DNA from: Nageia nagi
Taxonomy: Eukaryota; Pinophyta
Direction: 5' to 3'
DNA: 64,000 nt
NCBI GenBank assembly: GCA_050084985.1
Contig: JBITNC010000001.1
Coordinates: forward strand, 187,302,001-187,366,000
Both the position numbers and the translations under genes were made by a program. Below, in pieces: positions 1-11,218 of this stretch. The notes beneath the pieces were generated by a model. It was not told the DNA's origin and did not search any database. It saw only the letters and a program-made list of their open reading frames with translations. Every line of letters begins with the position of its first letter. Positions within the stretch are counted from its first letter, which is position 1.

Positions 1-1601
1 TAGTACTAATGCTTGGCACTTTCAGTATATAGTGGGGAAAATCTTAGCAAATATAAAGCCATGTCTAGTCAAAGTATAATATTAGTAAGTTCAAGATTAA
101 AGTAGTACTTTAACAAGCATGTTGATTGCATTATAAAGTCCCAAAATCACCCAAGATCAAGGCATGATTCAGGTATTATGCATGCATCATAAGAATTAGG
201 CATTATGGGAAATGAAGGAGAATATGCATAAGTATCAAAGTAGAATATTCTTCTATAAATAATCTTATCATATATATGTGCATGTGTAAAAGGATCATTA
301 TATCACTTAACATAGTTCATTATTTGAATTGAGAAGTCATGCATAAAAAGATTAACTTTCGATAATCAAACTAAACACAAAGATTGTAGTAATATCTTAA
401 ATTGATCTAAATGTGGATATTGTAGTGATGTTTTAGTTTATTGCATTGATATCTTGTTATAAATAGTATAACTACTAGATTATGATAGTAAGACTAAGAG
501 TTAGTTAAAGTATTAGAGAATATATAATTAGGATTATTATATTTTTCCAAAAGGACCCATCTATTATAAATAGAGAGATCATTATTGTAAGTAGGATGAT
601 TATTCAATATTTTTCCTTTTATAATAGAAAATTGCTTATGTTGCATCAAATTGGATTTGGTTATGTTTTCTCTTCTATTTCAATGCATGTATTTTTGGGT
701 GCTAATAGTGATAGATTTGGGTGTTCCTATATCTTGGATGTGGGTAGTTGATATATTTGTAGTTGTTATGCCTAGCCCTCATGTTACAAATATGTGAGTT
801 CGTATTTTTGTACTACCCAAAAAGCAACCTTGTTAACAAAAACTATAAATAATATTAATACAAATATATATTTTATTGCTCTTGGATAGACCTCAAGCCA
901 TCAATAATTGGTGTTGGTTGTTGGCATTTGACCTCTAGTTGTTGGTATTTCTATATCAATAGTTGCAAGCTCTTAGTATTCTTCTATAAACTTGTAAATA
1001 GTCTTTAATCTTATTCATCCAAATTTCCTTAATAGCTTTGTTGTTCAACACTTGTGTACCCTACACACATACGAATAACAAATACATAAAACATACTTGC
1101 TCACTTAAAAAATACAATCTCAAAGTAAAAAGAGCACATAAAAGCATCAAACTAAGGTACTTAACTCACTAAGGTTCTAGATGAATTTTAGCATAGTTCC
1201 TTTACTTTGAATTTGGGTCCCTTTCTTCAATGTTGAAGGTTTTATCTATAGATTGAAGAAACTAAAAAAGTTTCCATTTTAGGGATAAAAATCAAGATAG
1301 AAAAGCTTCTCTAGTCTTTTCATGATGATGATCCAATGTTCGAATATGCAAGATTGATGATGAGTCATATTTACTCCATAGCTTTTTAGAGAAGTTGTTT
1401 AACAAATTGCCATTTTTATTTTGATTTTTCCAATTACATAGTCATCGATGTTTTGGTATTGAATGTCGATGTTTGATATAGTTCATCAAAATTTAGAGTC
1501 AAACACTAGCATTTTGTATTTTTTATAAATTTTATAATAATGGATTATTTTTGTGTCCCTCTTCCAACTTTTGAAGAAGGGGTCATTTTTTGGTGTCTAC
1601 A
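1..1601 (-). repeat. Non-genic DNA ending in a candidate minus-strand LTR edge
   Basis: No gene is visible. Read on the minus strand, position 1,601 begins TGTAGACACC directly after a purine-rich stretch (1,602-1,618), the usual arrangement of polypurine tract followed by 3' LTR in plant Gypsy elements. The other LTR boundary and a target-site duplication were not found, so how much of 1-1,601 is LTR is unknown. The related LTR edge at 55,350 has the same arrangement. Confidence 0.4.
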
Positions 1602-1690
1602 TTTTGTTCCTTTTTTAATTATCTACTAATTGTAAGTGGGGGATAATTCAAAAATTTACCTTTCTAAAGGTGGGTACTTTCAAGTTTTTT

Positions 1691-2762
1691 GACTTGTATT
1701 TTTTACTCTTGTTGATGTTTTGGATTGACCTATTATCTAGAATAAGGCAAATTTGATAGTTTGAATCATGATTATATCTATATACATTATTTTGTATTTG
1801 AATCATTTTGAAAATATTATTGTTGTATTATCAAAGCAAAACTTGTGTGTATCACTATACCGAATATTGTTATGCGGTAGGTATGTGAAGATTCTCTATC
1901 TAATCTCCATATGCCTAAGCTAGTATGTGATAAGGATGTCTACCTTATGAATATCATTGATTTGAGTATTTTTCTCTTCATCTCAGTAATGGGATTACAT
2001 GATGATCTTAAGAAAAAGTTCATACTATATATTTAGTCATGTTCAAATTTTGAATTATTCATAAGTTTTAGTTTTTCCAAAACATGTTGTATTGGTCAAA
2101 GTGACAAGTAAGAGGCTTGCTTGTTTTATTTTTAACACAATATTTTTTTTTAGGTTCATCAAGAATGCATGATGAGAGGTATAAAAAGGTGATTATCCTA
2201 TGAAAGACTCATGAAGGGATGTTTTTGTAATGTTTCCTTGTTAAGAACCCATGATGAGGTGCTAAAAATAGAACTTAAAGATTTTTTGTATTTTTTATCA
2301 CCTAAATTATTTTTTTGAGTCTTAGGTTGATGTTTTAAACTGATTTAGTCTCTTGCATAAGTCAAACTTGATGGGGTGAATCATGACTAAATCATGTCTA
2401 AAGTTTTGCACTTGATGCATTTTGAAAGTAATTATGGTATACACTAAAATATCACTTGTGTCTCATATTGTATTTTATTTGTGGTAGTTACATGATAAGA
2501 CTCTAGTTCATCATTGCATGTTGAAGCAAGTATGTGATAGTAAGCTTGTCTTATGTATACAGTTACTTTTATTTTAACTCTTTATCCCAATAGTGAGGTA
2601 ATATAATAATCTTATGCAAAAGGTCATTCTATGCTTTTAAATCATGTTCAATTTCTTGACACTTGAGTCATTTATAAGACTCAATCTCTTTTGAGCATGT
2701 TACTTTGGTCATTTTAACAAGTAGAAAACTTACATATTTTGATTTCAACACATTTTGACTCC
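1691..2762. repeat. Diverged tandem duplication, period about 613 bp
   Basis: Two diverged direct copies, about 1,691-2,150 and 2,306-2,762, share ordered landmarks at a constant offset of 612-615 bp: a TTGATGTTTT block, an AATCATGA block, a TGCATTTTGAAA-like block, a TATGTGATA block, and a final TTGGTCAA/TTGGTCATTTT block before a T-rich end. No coding potential is visible. The position, between an LTR edge and a PMD remnant, suggests untranslated retroelement DNA. Confidence 0.6.
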
Positions 2763-3439
2763 TCTTTTTTTTATTGAGGGATTCTGTAAGGACCATGCTG
2801 AAATGATAGAAACAAGGCATTAATATTTATATATATATATATAATCAAAATTTCATCTCAATCACTAATGTTTAACTTAAAATCATCAGCATTTGAGGTT
2901 GCAAGTCAAATAAAATGAAAAGGTGAGTTATCATTTTCTCATTTATCTTTTACTATTTTTTAGAGATTTTATCATCATGTTGCATATTATTCCATGGTTT
3001 ATCATTTATTTACCTACCTTGTCATTTTCTATGAGTCAATATGCCATCAAGGAGGAGACCATTTATTTAGATGAGGCCAATCAGATAAGAGGTATGGTTT
3101 TCAAATCATCTTTTCAATTTTTTACTTAGTAGGCTAATTTTAGGGCTTTAATTAAAAAACAAAAATTATAAAGATTGATATTTTTTGTTTACAATCCTTT
3201 TAACCATTTGGATTTTAGTATTACATTAACTTTTTAGTGTTTTTAGTTTTTTGAAACCTTCAAGCATGGTCTCTAATCAGATCCAAATCATTTCATGTTC
3301 ATAAACATCTAGTTGATAGACATTGAGGACTCTACAACTTAATTACTGGGTCATTGATGTTCTACCCTAAAAGTAAAAAAAAAAAAAGTTTATCCTAATT
3401 TACTCATGCATTTTAGGTACTAGATGTTTTTGATCCTAG

Positions 3440-3985
3440 GGGTTGCTATCCTACTATTCATCAAGAGGGACATTTGTTCCTCATGGTTAGGGATCACACA
3501 TATCTTTGAAATGTGGATTTTGGAGTTGGGTCCTATATGAGTTGCATTCAATAGGATTACCCTCTCATCATAGCCTTGCTAAAGAGGTGGGACTTCATAC
3601 TTCTACTTTCCATCTCCTGATAGGGGAGATTATGATTACAATGGAGAATATCCATAGTCTTTATCTCTTACCTATTCATGACCAATGGATTCAACATATT
3701 ATTAATAATGATGATGTTCAGGTCACTATCTCCTATCTTTATGGGCCTAACAAGATTTACATGATCATGTCAAAGATCATCTCAAGTGGGATCAAGTATC
3801 TATAGTATTGTCATGATGATCAGCAAGGGATTGTTAAGTTCTCCTTCTTGATGGGGTTGATTAAATGCTATGCTTTTCCTGATATGGGTAGTGGAATATT
3901 CCCATGGTCATTAATTTTTATCATTGTAAACATGATGTACCATAGTACTATCTTTGCTTCAGATCCCACTTTGTTGGTATAGTGT
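3440..3985 (+). pseudogene. Plant mobile domain (PMD) protein remnant
   Basis: The open stretch 3,506-3,805 carries a PMD-like signature: STFHLLIGEIMITMEN followed by a short gap and LLPIHDQWI, matching the family pattern of THTFHLP-GEMTITLEDV and LPIDG. After the stop at 3,803-3,805 the translation continues in PMD-like fashion (FSFLMGLIKCYAFPD) to a stop near 3,980. PMD proteins are plant proteins of transposon origin; some are carried by Gypsy or Mutator-like elements and some are domesticated. This copy lacks the N-terminal region and ends 5 bp before the Gypsy-A 3' LTR, so it was probably cut by that insertion. The family call rests on motif memory, not on a search. Confidence 0.6.
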
Positions 3986-3990
3986 TATAA

Positions 3991-4626
3991 TGTAGATCTC
4001 AAATAATGCATAAATAATAAATTGATGTAGTATTTATCTACAATGTATTATTGAATCATATATGTGAAATATGGCATCAAATTAACAATGATAATCAATG
4101 TACCTTCATCAAAATTGCATGAACATGAAATAACAAAAATCATTCATTAATCATCACAATGCATTCAAAGAGATGCACACTGCCAACGACCTAAGATACC
4201 ATGCTGCTAGCTATGTGGATTAAGTAGATAGATGAATAGAATAAAAAATATATGAAAATGACATGAAGGGTCTAACATATCTATGCAAAGGTGATGTTAA
4301 AAAATACTATTTTTGGTAGAATAGAATGATCTTGCATTTTTTGGAGTCTCTCTTGGAATCTTTGATGTCCTTGCATGATCTCCTTTTTGCATTGCCTTTG
4401 ATGCCTTTATATAGCAATGTCCTGGCCTTCTTGGATTCTTAGGATCATTGTACATTAAATGATTTGAGGTGTCTTCTTTGATATTTTACCCACTTTACAT
4501 TTTATAATGGTCCATTACATTTATTACATTACCTTGGCTATGTTTTAACCTCTTTTTAAAATAAATATCATTGATGCTATAAAATGAATTATATAGTAAA
4601 TAATAATTCATTTTTAGGCATCTACA
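3991..4626 (-). repeat. Gypsy-A 3' LTR (636 bp)
   Basis: On the minus strand it runs TGTAGATGCC to GATCTACA, so it starts TG and ends CA. Its last 80 or so bases match the partial 5' LTR at 21,153-21,245 (shared CATCAATTTAT and AGATCTA blocks). Related full-length copies lie at 25,129-25,804 and 45,679-46,361. The flank on the element-distal side is tataa (3,986-3,990); the partner TSD is lost because the 5' LTR is truncated. Confidence 0.8.
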
Positions 4627-4643
4627 TTTTTTCCCTCTTTAGA
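4627..4643 (-). other. Polypurine tract of Gypsy-A
   Basis: The minus strand reads TCTAAAGAGGGAAAAAA directly before the TGTAGATGCC start of the 3' LTR. This is the expected plus-strand priming site for reverse transcription. Confidence 0.7.
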
Positions 4644-5630
4644 GATGTGATTGAAACAATGAAATTACACGTCCAAATATGAAGTACAGAAGAAAATTTT
4701 GATAGCTTTGAAGCTAATGGTGAGGGTCCTTTGTTGCCCCCATTTTTTGCATGGTTTCCCAAGAAAGGTCCTTGAGTGGTACAACCAAGAAAAAATTCTA
4801 AGAGCATGTCTCTTTGTCCCTTTTGATATGTATGTCCTAGAAGGAAATTTTCTAGCAGGTATTCTTATGGTTGCATATCCAATCTCTAAAATTGAAGATG
4901 TTGTTTCTACCCCTTGCACTATTCAACCATGGATATGGTTGTTTTATTGTGTTTGGTACTCAAGAAATTGATGCTCTCACATCCATGCCTTGATATATAA
5001 GAGGTAAATTTATTTGTAATGACATGCCATTGATATGCACACTGATGATGGTGCAAGAATAGTGAGCATGCCACTAATGATGCTAGTTTCTTTTGTATTC
5101 TCTTCCCTTCTTCGTGATGTATATGCTTACAAAAAGGTGTTAGATATCTCGTACATAAAATTGATTCAGATACAAAATGAGTTACATCATCTATTTATGA
5201 TGAGTTAATGTTAGCAATATAATTATGATTGCATCATCAATTTATCTTTTAAGTGAGTGAACTCTTACTAGCCATATCAATGGCCATCAATGGTCATATG
5301 TTTTATGTCTATGACCCGACAACATTATGCTTTGTATGGTTCAAAGAAAAAATCATATGGATACATAGCAAGTTGGATCATCCATTGGATATGAGCTAAT
5401 GTCAACATCTTTCTCACAATTGCATTGTCTATTTATCTTTTAAGTGAGTAAATTCTTACTAGTCATATTGTTAGCCATTAGCAACCTAGTGGTTTATGTC
5501 CATGGTCCATAAATATTATACTATCAGTATTTTTTTTTGAAATACATGTAGTTAGTAATGCATAGATAGTAATACATGTCATTATCTATGTGCAAACAAT
5601 ACATTATAATGAAAAACTAAAAATGAAACA
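4644..5630 (-). other. Gypsy-A untranslated 3' spacer with a 188-bp-offset direct repeat
   Basis: This is the space between the end of the integrase region and the PPT. I recognise no domain on either strand. Two diverged copies of about 130 bp (5,205-5,335 and 5,393-5,520) share an ATCTTTTAAGTGAGTRAA block, ACTAG-CATAT and TTTATGTC-ATG at a constant offset near 188 bp, indicating a local tandem duplication inside the element. Confidence 0.5.
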
Positions 5631-7127
5631 CTATGATACAAGTACCTTGCATAAGATTTTTGATGTGTTGCAAGGTACGAAGCCACTATCTTCATGCATA
5701 GAAACATTTGAGATGGATGGCATTGAAGGTATTGGGTTTTTTGTGCCATCCATGGATGCAATTTTATAGGCTCCTAATCCTATTGCATCCACTATAACAA
5801 ATGGGTTGAGCCAATTTGATTCAAATTTCCCTTTAACCTCATCATTTGCAGTTATTTTATTTATGTTCTCCTTCAGCACTAGATCTCCCACTTTGAACAC
5901 CTTTTACTTGATCTTCTTTTCAAATGCTCTTTTTAGTTTTGCATGATATACCTTTTTATGTTCAATTACTCTTAATATATTCTCATCCAATGACTCTAAT
6001 TGCTATAATTTAGCTTTTCTTACATTCTCATATGTTATGTCTCCTTGTAATGAAATCCTTGGGGAAGGGAGTTCTAATTTCAATGGTACCATAGCTTTAT
6101 CCCCATACACCAATGAGAATGGTGTTGCCCTAGTGGAAATTCTAATACTTTTATTATATTCCCATAGTGCATATGGTAGTTGCTCATGCTAATCTCTTTT
6201 ATATTTTTCCCAAGTTTTTGATAAAATGCTCTTGATGGTTTTATTAGAAGCTTTAGCTTAACTATTATCTTGAGGATAATAAACTGAAGAAAATGTTTGC
6301 ACAATATGAAATTTCTTTCAAAAGGCTTTCATTCCCTTACATTTGAAGTTAGGCCCATTATCCATAATCAACCTTTTGGGTACACCAAATCTTGTAATGA
6401 TATTTTCAACTAGGAATGCAATGATCTTGACTTGGGTGATTGATTTCATAGGGATGGATTCAACCCATTTTGAAGTGAACTTTATGGCTGTAATGATAAA
6501 TTTGTGACCTTCCCTTGAGTGATGATTAATAAGCCTAATCAATTATATGCCCCAAGAAGTAAATGGTGAAAATATGGAATTTAACACTTGAGTGGGTTGT
6601 TTTTCCAAATTAGCATGCCTTGGACATTGTAAAAAAGTCTTCACATGAGATTTACAATCTTTCTCCATTATGGGACAATAATAACCAATGAGCAAAATCT
6701 TAGTATATAATGCCTTTGCATGAAAATGACCTCCACATAAACCATCATGAGCTTGTTTTAATAATATAGCTATCACATGTTGCATTAGACATCTAAATAA
6801 AGTACCATTAAAAGACCTTATATACAATACCTCACTAATGATAACATACTTAATAGCAGTCCTTTTTAATCTCATCTTTTCATTTCTATCATAAACATCA
6901 AGGATTGTTTGATGCTTCAAATAATTGTAAATGTCAAAATACCAATTCTAAAAATCATTCTCCTCAATAATAAGACATGTCTCTATTTAATGCATATCTT
7001 TAATATAAGAAGGTCTACCTAGCTTATGAATTTTTAAAATAGTCTCTTCATCCTCAATTTCAATGGGTGCAAGAGAAACTGCACTTGCCATGGAATTTTC
7101 ATATCTGTTATTAGTTCGTGGGATATT
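5631..7127 (-). pseudogene. Gypsy-A integrase and C-terminal domain
   Basis: Minus-strand translation gives, in order, the tail of RNase H (NIPRTNNRY near 7,100), a zinc-binding region (AHDGLCGGHFHAKALYTKI, with a C-P-R-H in place of the second Cys pair), the integrase core (TKWVESIP, then FGVPKRLIMDNGPNF with the second catalytic Asp), and a C-terminal module (FKVGDLVL, KFESNWLNPFVIVDAIGLGAYK, 5,631-5,900). The family inserts element cDNA into chromosomes. The frame shifts several times and contains stops. It continues upstream at 16,557 on the far side of Copia-1. Confidence 0.85.
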
Positions 7128-7132
7128 TTGAA
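7128..7132. repeat. Copia-1 target-site duplication, left copy
   Basis: The five bases before the 5' LTR are ttgaa; the five after the 3' LTR (16,552-16,556) are ctgaa. They agree at four of five positions, the difference being a transition. With one copy taken as the original site, the Gypsy-A RNase H frame runs straight across the junction (TIQ on one side, NIPR on the other), which confirms the insertion point. Confidence 0.85.
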
Positions 7133-7288
7133 TGTTGAGCATGGGTGATTTTCATTATTATCAACACGTGGTTTTGGCTATGTCTTCGCGTCCATTTGGT
7201 TTTGGCTATGTCTTCACGTAGTAGTATGAGTTCATTTTAAGATCCCCGAGATGACGTTCCAGAATGAAATGATAAAGCTCAGTTGTGG

Positions 7289-7557
7289 AAAAATCTGAGT
7301 TTCAGAGAAGGTGAGAGTTATTGAAAAGTCCAAGTTCCGGAGAAGGTGAGAGTTGTGAAAAATCTGGGTTCCAGAGAAGGTGAGAGTTGTTGAAAAGTTC
7401 AGGTTCCGGAGAAGGTGAGAGTTGTGAAAAATCCAAGTTCCAGAGAAGGTGAGAGTTGTTGAAAAGTCTAGGTTCCGGATAAGGTGAGAGTTGTGAAAAG
7501 TTCGAGTTCCAGAGAAGGTGAGAGTTGTGGAAAAGCCTAGGTTCCAGAGAAGGTGAG
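7289..7557. repeat. 33/34-bp tandem array in the 5' LTR
   Basis: Units end in GAGAAGGTGAGAG and alternate between a form with TTGTGAAAAA and a form with TTGTTGAAAAG, giving a higher-order period of about 67 bp. The same array is present in the 3' LTR at 14,668-14,937, so it predates the insertion. On the minus strand the array is an open but repetitive reading frame (NNSHLLWN, SQLSPSPE); I take this as a by-product of the repeat, not a gene. Confidence 0.85.
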
Positions 7558-8167
7558 GTCAGCAAAGAGAAATTAAGGAGCTGGAACCAGTTAATTAAGT
7601 ATTCTGGAAGTAGAGCATTCTAGAAATATGAAGATGACATCATGGGGAGAATAATGTTCACATTTTTGAATGAGTCCAGATCCCAGAAGCGATGAGGTCA
7701 GCAAGGGGCGACTAAAAGAGCCAGAGCCAGCGAGTAAAACATTTCGAAAGTAAGAGATGACATCACAGGGAGAATGATGTTCACATTCTTTAATAGAACT
7801 GGGTTTTGAAGATGATGAGGTCAGCAAAGAGTGATCAAATAGCTAGAGCCGGTGAGTAAAGCATTCCAAAATGCAAAGATGAGATCAGCAAAGAGAGATT
7901 GAAAATTTGGAGTCCATAAAGTAAATGTTCCAGATTAAAAGGATGACATCATAGAGGATAAGATAGTCACATTTTGGTAAAGATCAGAGTCTGGAGATGA
8001 TGACATCATGGTGTAGGTGTTGAAAAGTCCAAAAAGCCATGCAGATACATTGGAACTCTCTTCCAGAGTTCGAAGATGATGACATCATGTGGGAAGCATT
8101 TTACTCTACTTCTGGAGTCCAAAGATGATGACATCATGATGTATACAATAAACATCCAGTAAGTGAG

Positions 8168-8317
8168 ACAAAGAGTCCAAGATTATCAGAAATACCATTA
8201 TGAAGAAGAAAAGAGTCCGAGATTATCAAAAATACCATTATGAAGAAGAAAAGAGCCCAGAATTATCAGAAATACCATTATGAAGAAGAAAAGAGTCTAG
8301 AATTATCAGAAATAATC
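8168..8317. repeat. 40-bp tandem array in the 5' LTR
   Basis: Four consecutive 40-bp units of the form AAGAGTCC-GATTATC followed by ATACCATTATGAAGAAGAA. The 3' LTR has the same array at 15,549-15,697. Confidence 0.85.
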
Positions 8318-9173
8318 AGATACTATCAAATCTCCAAAATCAATGGAGAAAAAGGTATACATGTCTAAACAACTCTGTTTGAGCAAGAGGAGCGTTCATC
8401 AGTTATAGCAGTTGCAGTCTCAGATAGTGAACTCTCTTAGTGCAGGAGCAGTTACAAATAAAGATTCCTTTTTAGTTTGTTTTTGGTAATGTGTCATGAT
8501 AGGAATAGTTTTGTGAGGGGCTTTCTTGATGTGTAACAGTTGCAGGAAAGTACATGAAGTGTGGATTGTAGATGAAGTAAAAATGGGCGAGTAGAGAAGG
8601 GTGATTGAGGTGGTAAGAGCGTGAAAGAGGAGAGGAGTGTGGAGAGAAGAGTGGTCATGGAGGTAATAGGGTAGAAGAGGGGAGTATCAGGAGAACGTGA
8701 AGTGAGCAAACAAATATGCAGATAGGAGTGTGATTGTTTAAGTGTGTTACTTTGGAGTTGTGTGCAGAGATAAAATAGTGAACATTAGAGCTAGACCATT
8801 GAGGGTCTTCTAGAACTGTATTCTTTCCTCCTTTTTGAATGTTATCTCAAGTGGGTTCTTGAGAGCTGGAGTTGGTGCTCCAAGTAGTAGGTGCTACTAT
8901 TTGTAAAGTGGTAGTTGGTGCTACCCTTCACAGTTGGTGCTATGAATCTGTAAGCTTTCTTTAATGGCTAGATTTGGATTGGTGTCCAAGTAGTCATTTT
9001 CAGGGATGTAGCCAATCTGGTGAACCTCATTACATTTGGTGTTGTGTGATGTACTGGTGTGCTTGCTCAATTTTCTCTAGCTTTTAATCTATCTTTATTT
9101 AAGAAGGTTAAATTGATTATTTTTATATACACTAATTCACCCCCCCTCTCAGTGTCACTCGAAGTCCAATAAT

Positions 9174-9185
9174 TGGTATCAGAGC
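9174..9185 (+). other. Copia-1 primer binding site (initiator Met tRNA type)
   Basis: TGGTATCAGAGC lies two bases after the 5' LTR end. It is the standard Copia PBS, complementary to the 3' end of initiator methionine tRNA. Confidence 0.95.
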
Positions 9186-9235
9186 AAGGTTCCTACTTAG
9201 GCTATAACAGCTAAGGAGATCCTGGTAGTGGCACT

Positions 9236-11218
9236 ATGGTAAGCGGAGAAGGTTTCTCATCTAACAAGGCACCTCTCTTTGATGGAAACAATTATGCTTT
9301 CTAGAAAATTTGAATGAAGACTTATCTCAGTGCATTAGGTTTTGGTACTTGGGATGCTGTTAAAAGGGGTTACACTCCTCCCCCTACAGGTCCATCAGAT
9401 GAAGTAGAAAGAAAGGCATTTGAATGTGATGCAAAAGCAAGAAATGCTCTAATCTGTGGTCTAGTGGACAGTGAACTAGTGAAAGTTATGGCATGCAAAT
9501 CTATAAAAGAAATATGGAATAAATTGAAGAGCATTCACGAAGGAGATGATAAAGTCAAGGAAGCAAAACTCCAAACTTATAGAGCTCAATTCGAAGTTCT
9601 AAAGATGAATGAAGATGAAACCATCAAAGCATACATGTTGAGAGTAAATGAAATTACTAATGCAATCAGAGGTCTTGGGGAAGAAATTGAAGATCATGTC
9701 ATCATGAAAACGGTACTACGATCTCTCACATCTCACTTTGATTCAAAGGTTTCTGCTATTGAAGAAGCAAAAAATTTGAAAACTTTCAGCATGGATGAAA
9801 TGCATGGATCATTGACTGCTTATGAAATGAGGATCAAAAAATCAAAGCATTCAGAAAGGGAAGTAGCGTTTAAAGCCAACAACAGTACCAAAGCCAAAAT
9901 AGATTCTAACGATGAGGAACAATCTGATGGAGTAGAAGCAAATTTTGTTAGAAAGCTAAAAAGGGGAAAAGGTAAATATGAAGGCAAGCTACCATTTAAA
10001 TGTTTTAACTGTGGTGGTATTGGTCATTTCATTTCAAAATGTCCATATAGAAAAACTGATAAAGATGATCAAGAATCATATTTTGAGAAAAACCACAAAA
10101 TGAAATCTCATGCTCGAAATAGAAGGTCAAATAGACAGAGCTTCATATCCAGAAATAAAGGCTCCACTGATGATGATTCCAGTAATGAATCAGAAAAAGG
10201 ATACAATGGAGCATTGTTTATGGCATTTGAAGAGAAATTGAATGAAGATAATCAAAATGCCCAAGAACATAAAAAGCAAGAGACAGATGAAGAAAATGAC
10301 TGTGAGATTGAGATTGATCTTGAAGAAGAACTAATAATAGCATTGAATGAACTGAATAAAGAAGTAAAGAAAAATAAGAAACTCTCAAAAAGGTTTGATG
10401 ATGCAAGTAATATTATAGAAACCTTAAAAATAGAAGTGGAAGAATCTAAGAGGATAAATGAGAGTTTGGAGGAACAACTTCTTGTGAAAGTTAAAAATTA
10501 CAGTAGGCTTGAAGAAGAAATAACTGGGCTACGTATGCAACTAGAGGAAGTCACCAAGAGAATCAGCTCTTTTGAATATCTAGAAGGAAGGTCGACTAAA
10601 CTCAGTGAAATCATTAACAGTCAAAGAATGTTTTTTGATAAATCTAGTCTGGGATATGAACAAGGACAATCTTCCAATGACATAAAAAGGGAAAACATAA
10701 AAGAAACCAAGAAGAAGGAAGATAGCTCAGGACTGGAGGATGATGGCTTCACTCAAGTGCATTCCAGAAGAAGACCCTATGCAGGACCAAGAAGTACTCA
10801 GCAATATAATAGATACATCCATCCCTTTAATGGATACTATTTCAAATGCAATGCATATGGACACAAAATTTTTGAATGTAAGTATAATATCACTCCAAGA
10901 ACCTTTGTTACTAGGAATGCATTTGGCCCACTAATGGAGTATCCTGTTGAGTGTTACAACTGTCATGAATATGGACACATTGCCCGATTCTACAGAAATA
11001 ATCATGGCATGAGGTTCTTTCCACCGAGACAATTTCCTTCCATAAGATAGAATAAATAGTTTCAGAGCATTCATCCATAGGAAGTAGAAAAGAATAATAA
11101 AAAACAAGAAGCTAAAATAAAAGTAAAACAAGTCTAGAAAGAAAAGGAGAAACTCAGAGAGGATAAAGAGTCCTTAATTGTTCAAACAACATTAAAAGCT
11201 CAAGACAAACCATCACCA
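9236..11218 (+). pseudogene. gag: Copia-1 gag (capsid/nucleocapsid part of the polyprotein)
   Basis: The start at 9,236 is chosen because the frame then opens with the usual Copia gag beginning (APLFDGNNYAF) and is the frame of all downstream domains. Two stops (9,302, 9,311) break the first 26 codons, and four more (11,048, 11,057, 11,078, 11,135) lie at the end. The middle holds the UBN2-type gag fold, an acidic coiled coil at about residues 340-420, and three zinc knuckles. Knuckle 1 (CFNCGGIGHFISKC, residues 256-269) is complete. Knuckle 2 (YFKCNAYGHKIFEC) has lost its first Cys to Tyr, and knuckle 3 (CYNCHEYGHIARFY, from residue 573) its last Cys to Tyr; both are TGY to TAY changes. Gag packages element RNA in virus-like particles. 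Not functional as it stands. Confidence 0.9.

Larger units (their letters stand above)
7133..9171 (+). repeat. Copia-1 5' LTR
   Basis: It starts TGTTGAGCATGGG and ends CCAATA, the terminal CA having become TA while the 3' LTR keeps CCAACA. It contains two minisatellite-like blocks: about eight 33/34-bp units at 7,289-7,557 and four 40-bp units at 8,168-8,317. Promoter and polyadenylation signals should lie here but I could not place them with confidence. Compared with the 3' LTR nearly all differences seen are C/T or G/A. Confidence 0.93.

Noticed and set aside
7302-7565. Minus-strand repetitive protein (NNSHLLWN repeats), also 14,681-14,884
   Set aside because: Shadow of the tandem array inside the Copia-1 LTRs.
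9314-11050. 578-codon open frame as a host gene
   Set aside because: It is the gag part of Copia-1: zinc knuckles, PBS upstream, protease and integrase in the same frame downstream, all between matching LTRs.
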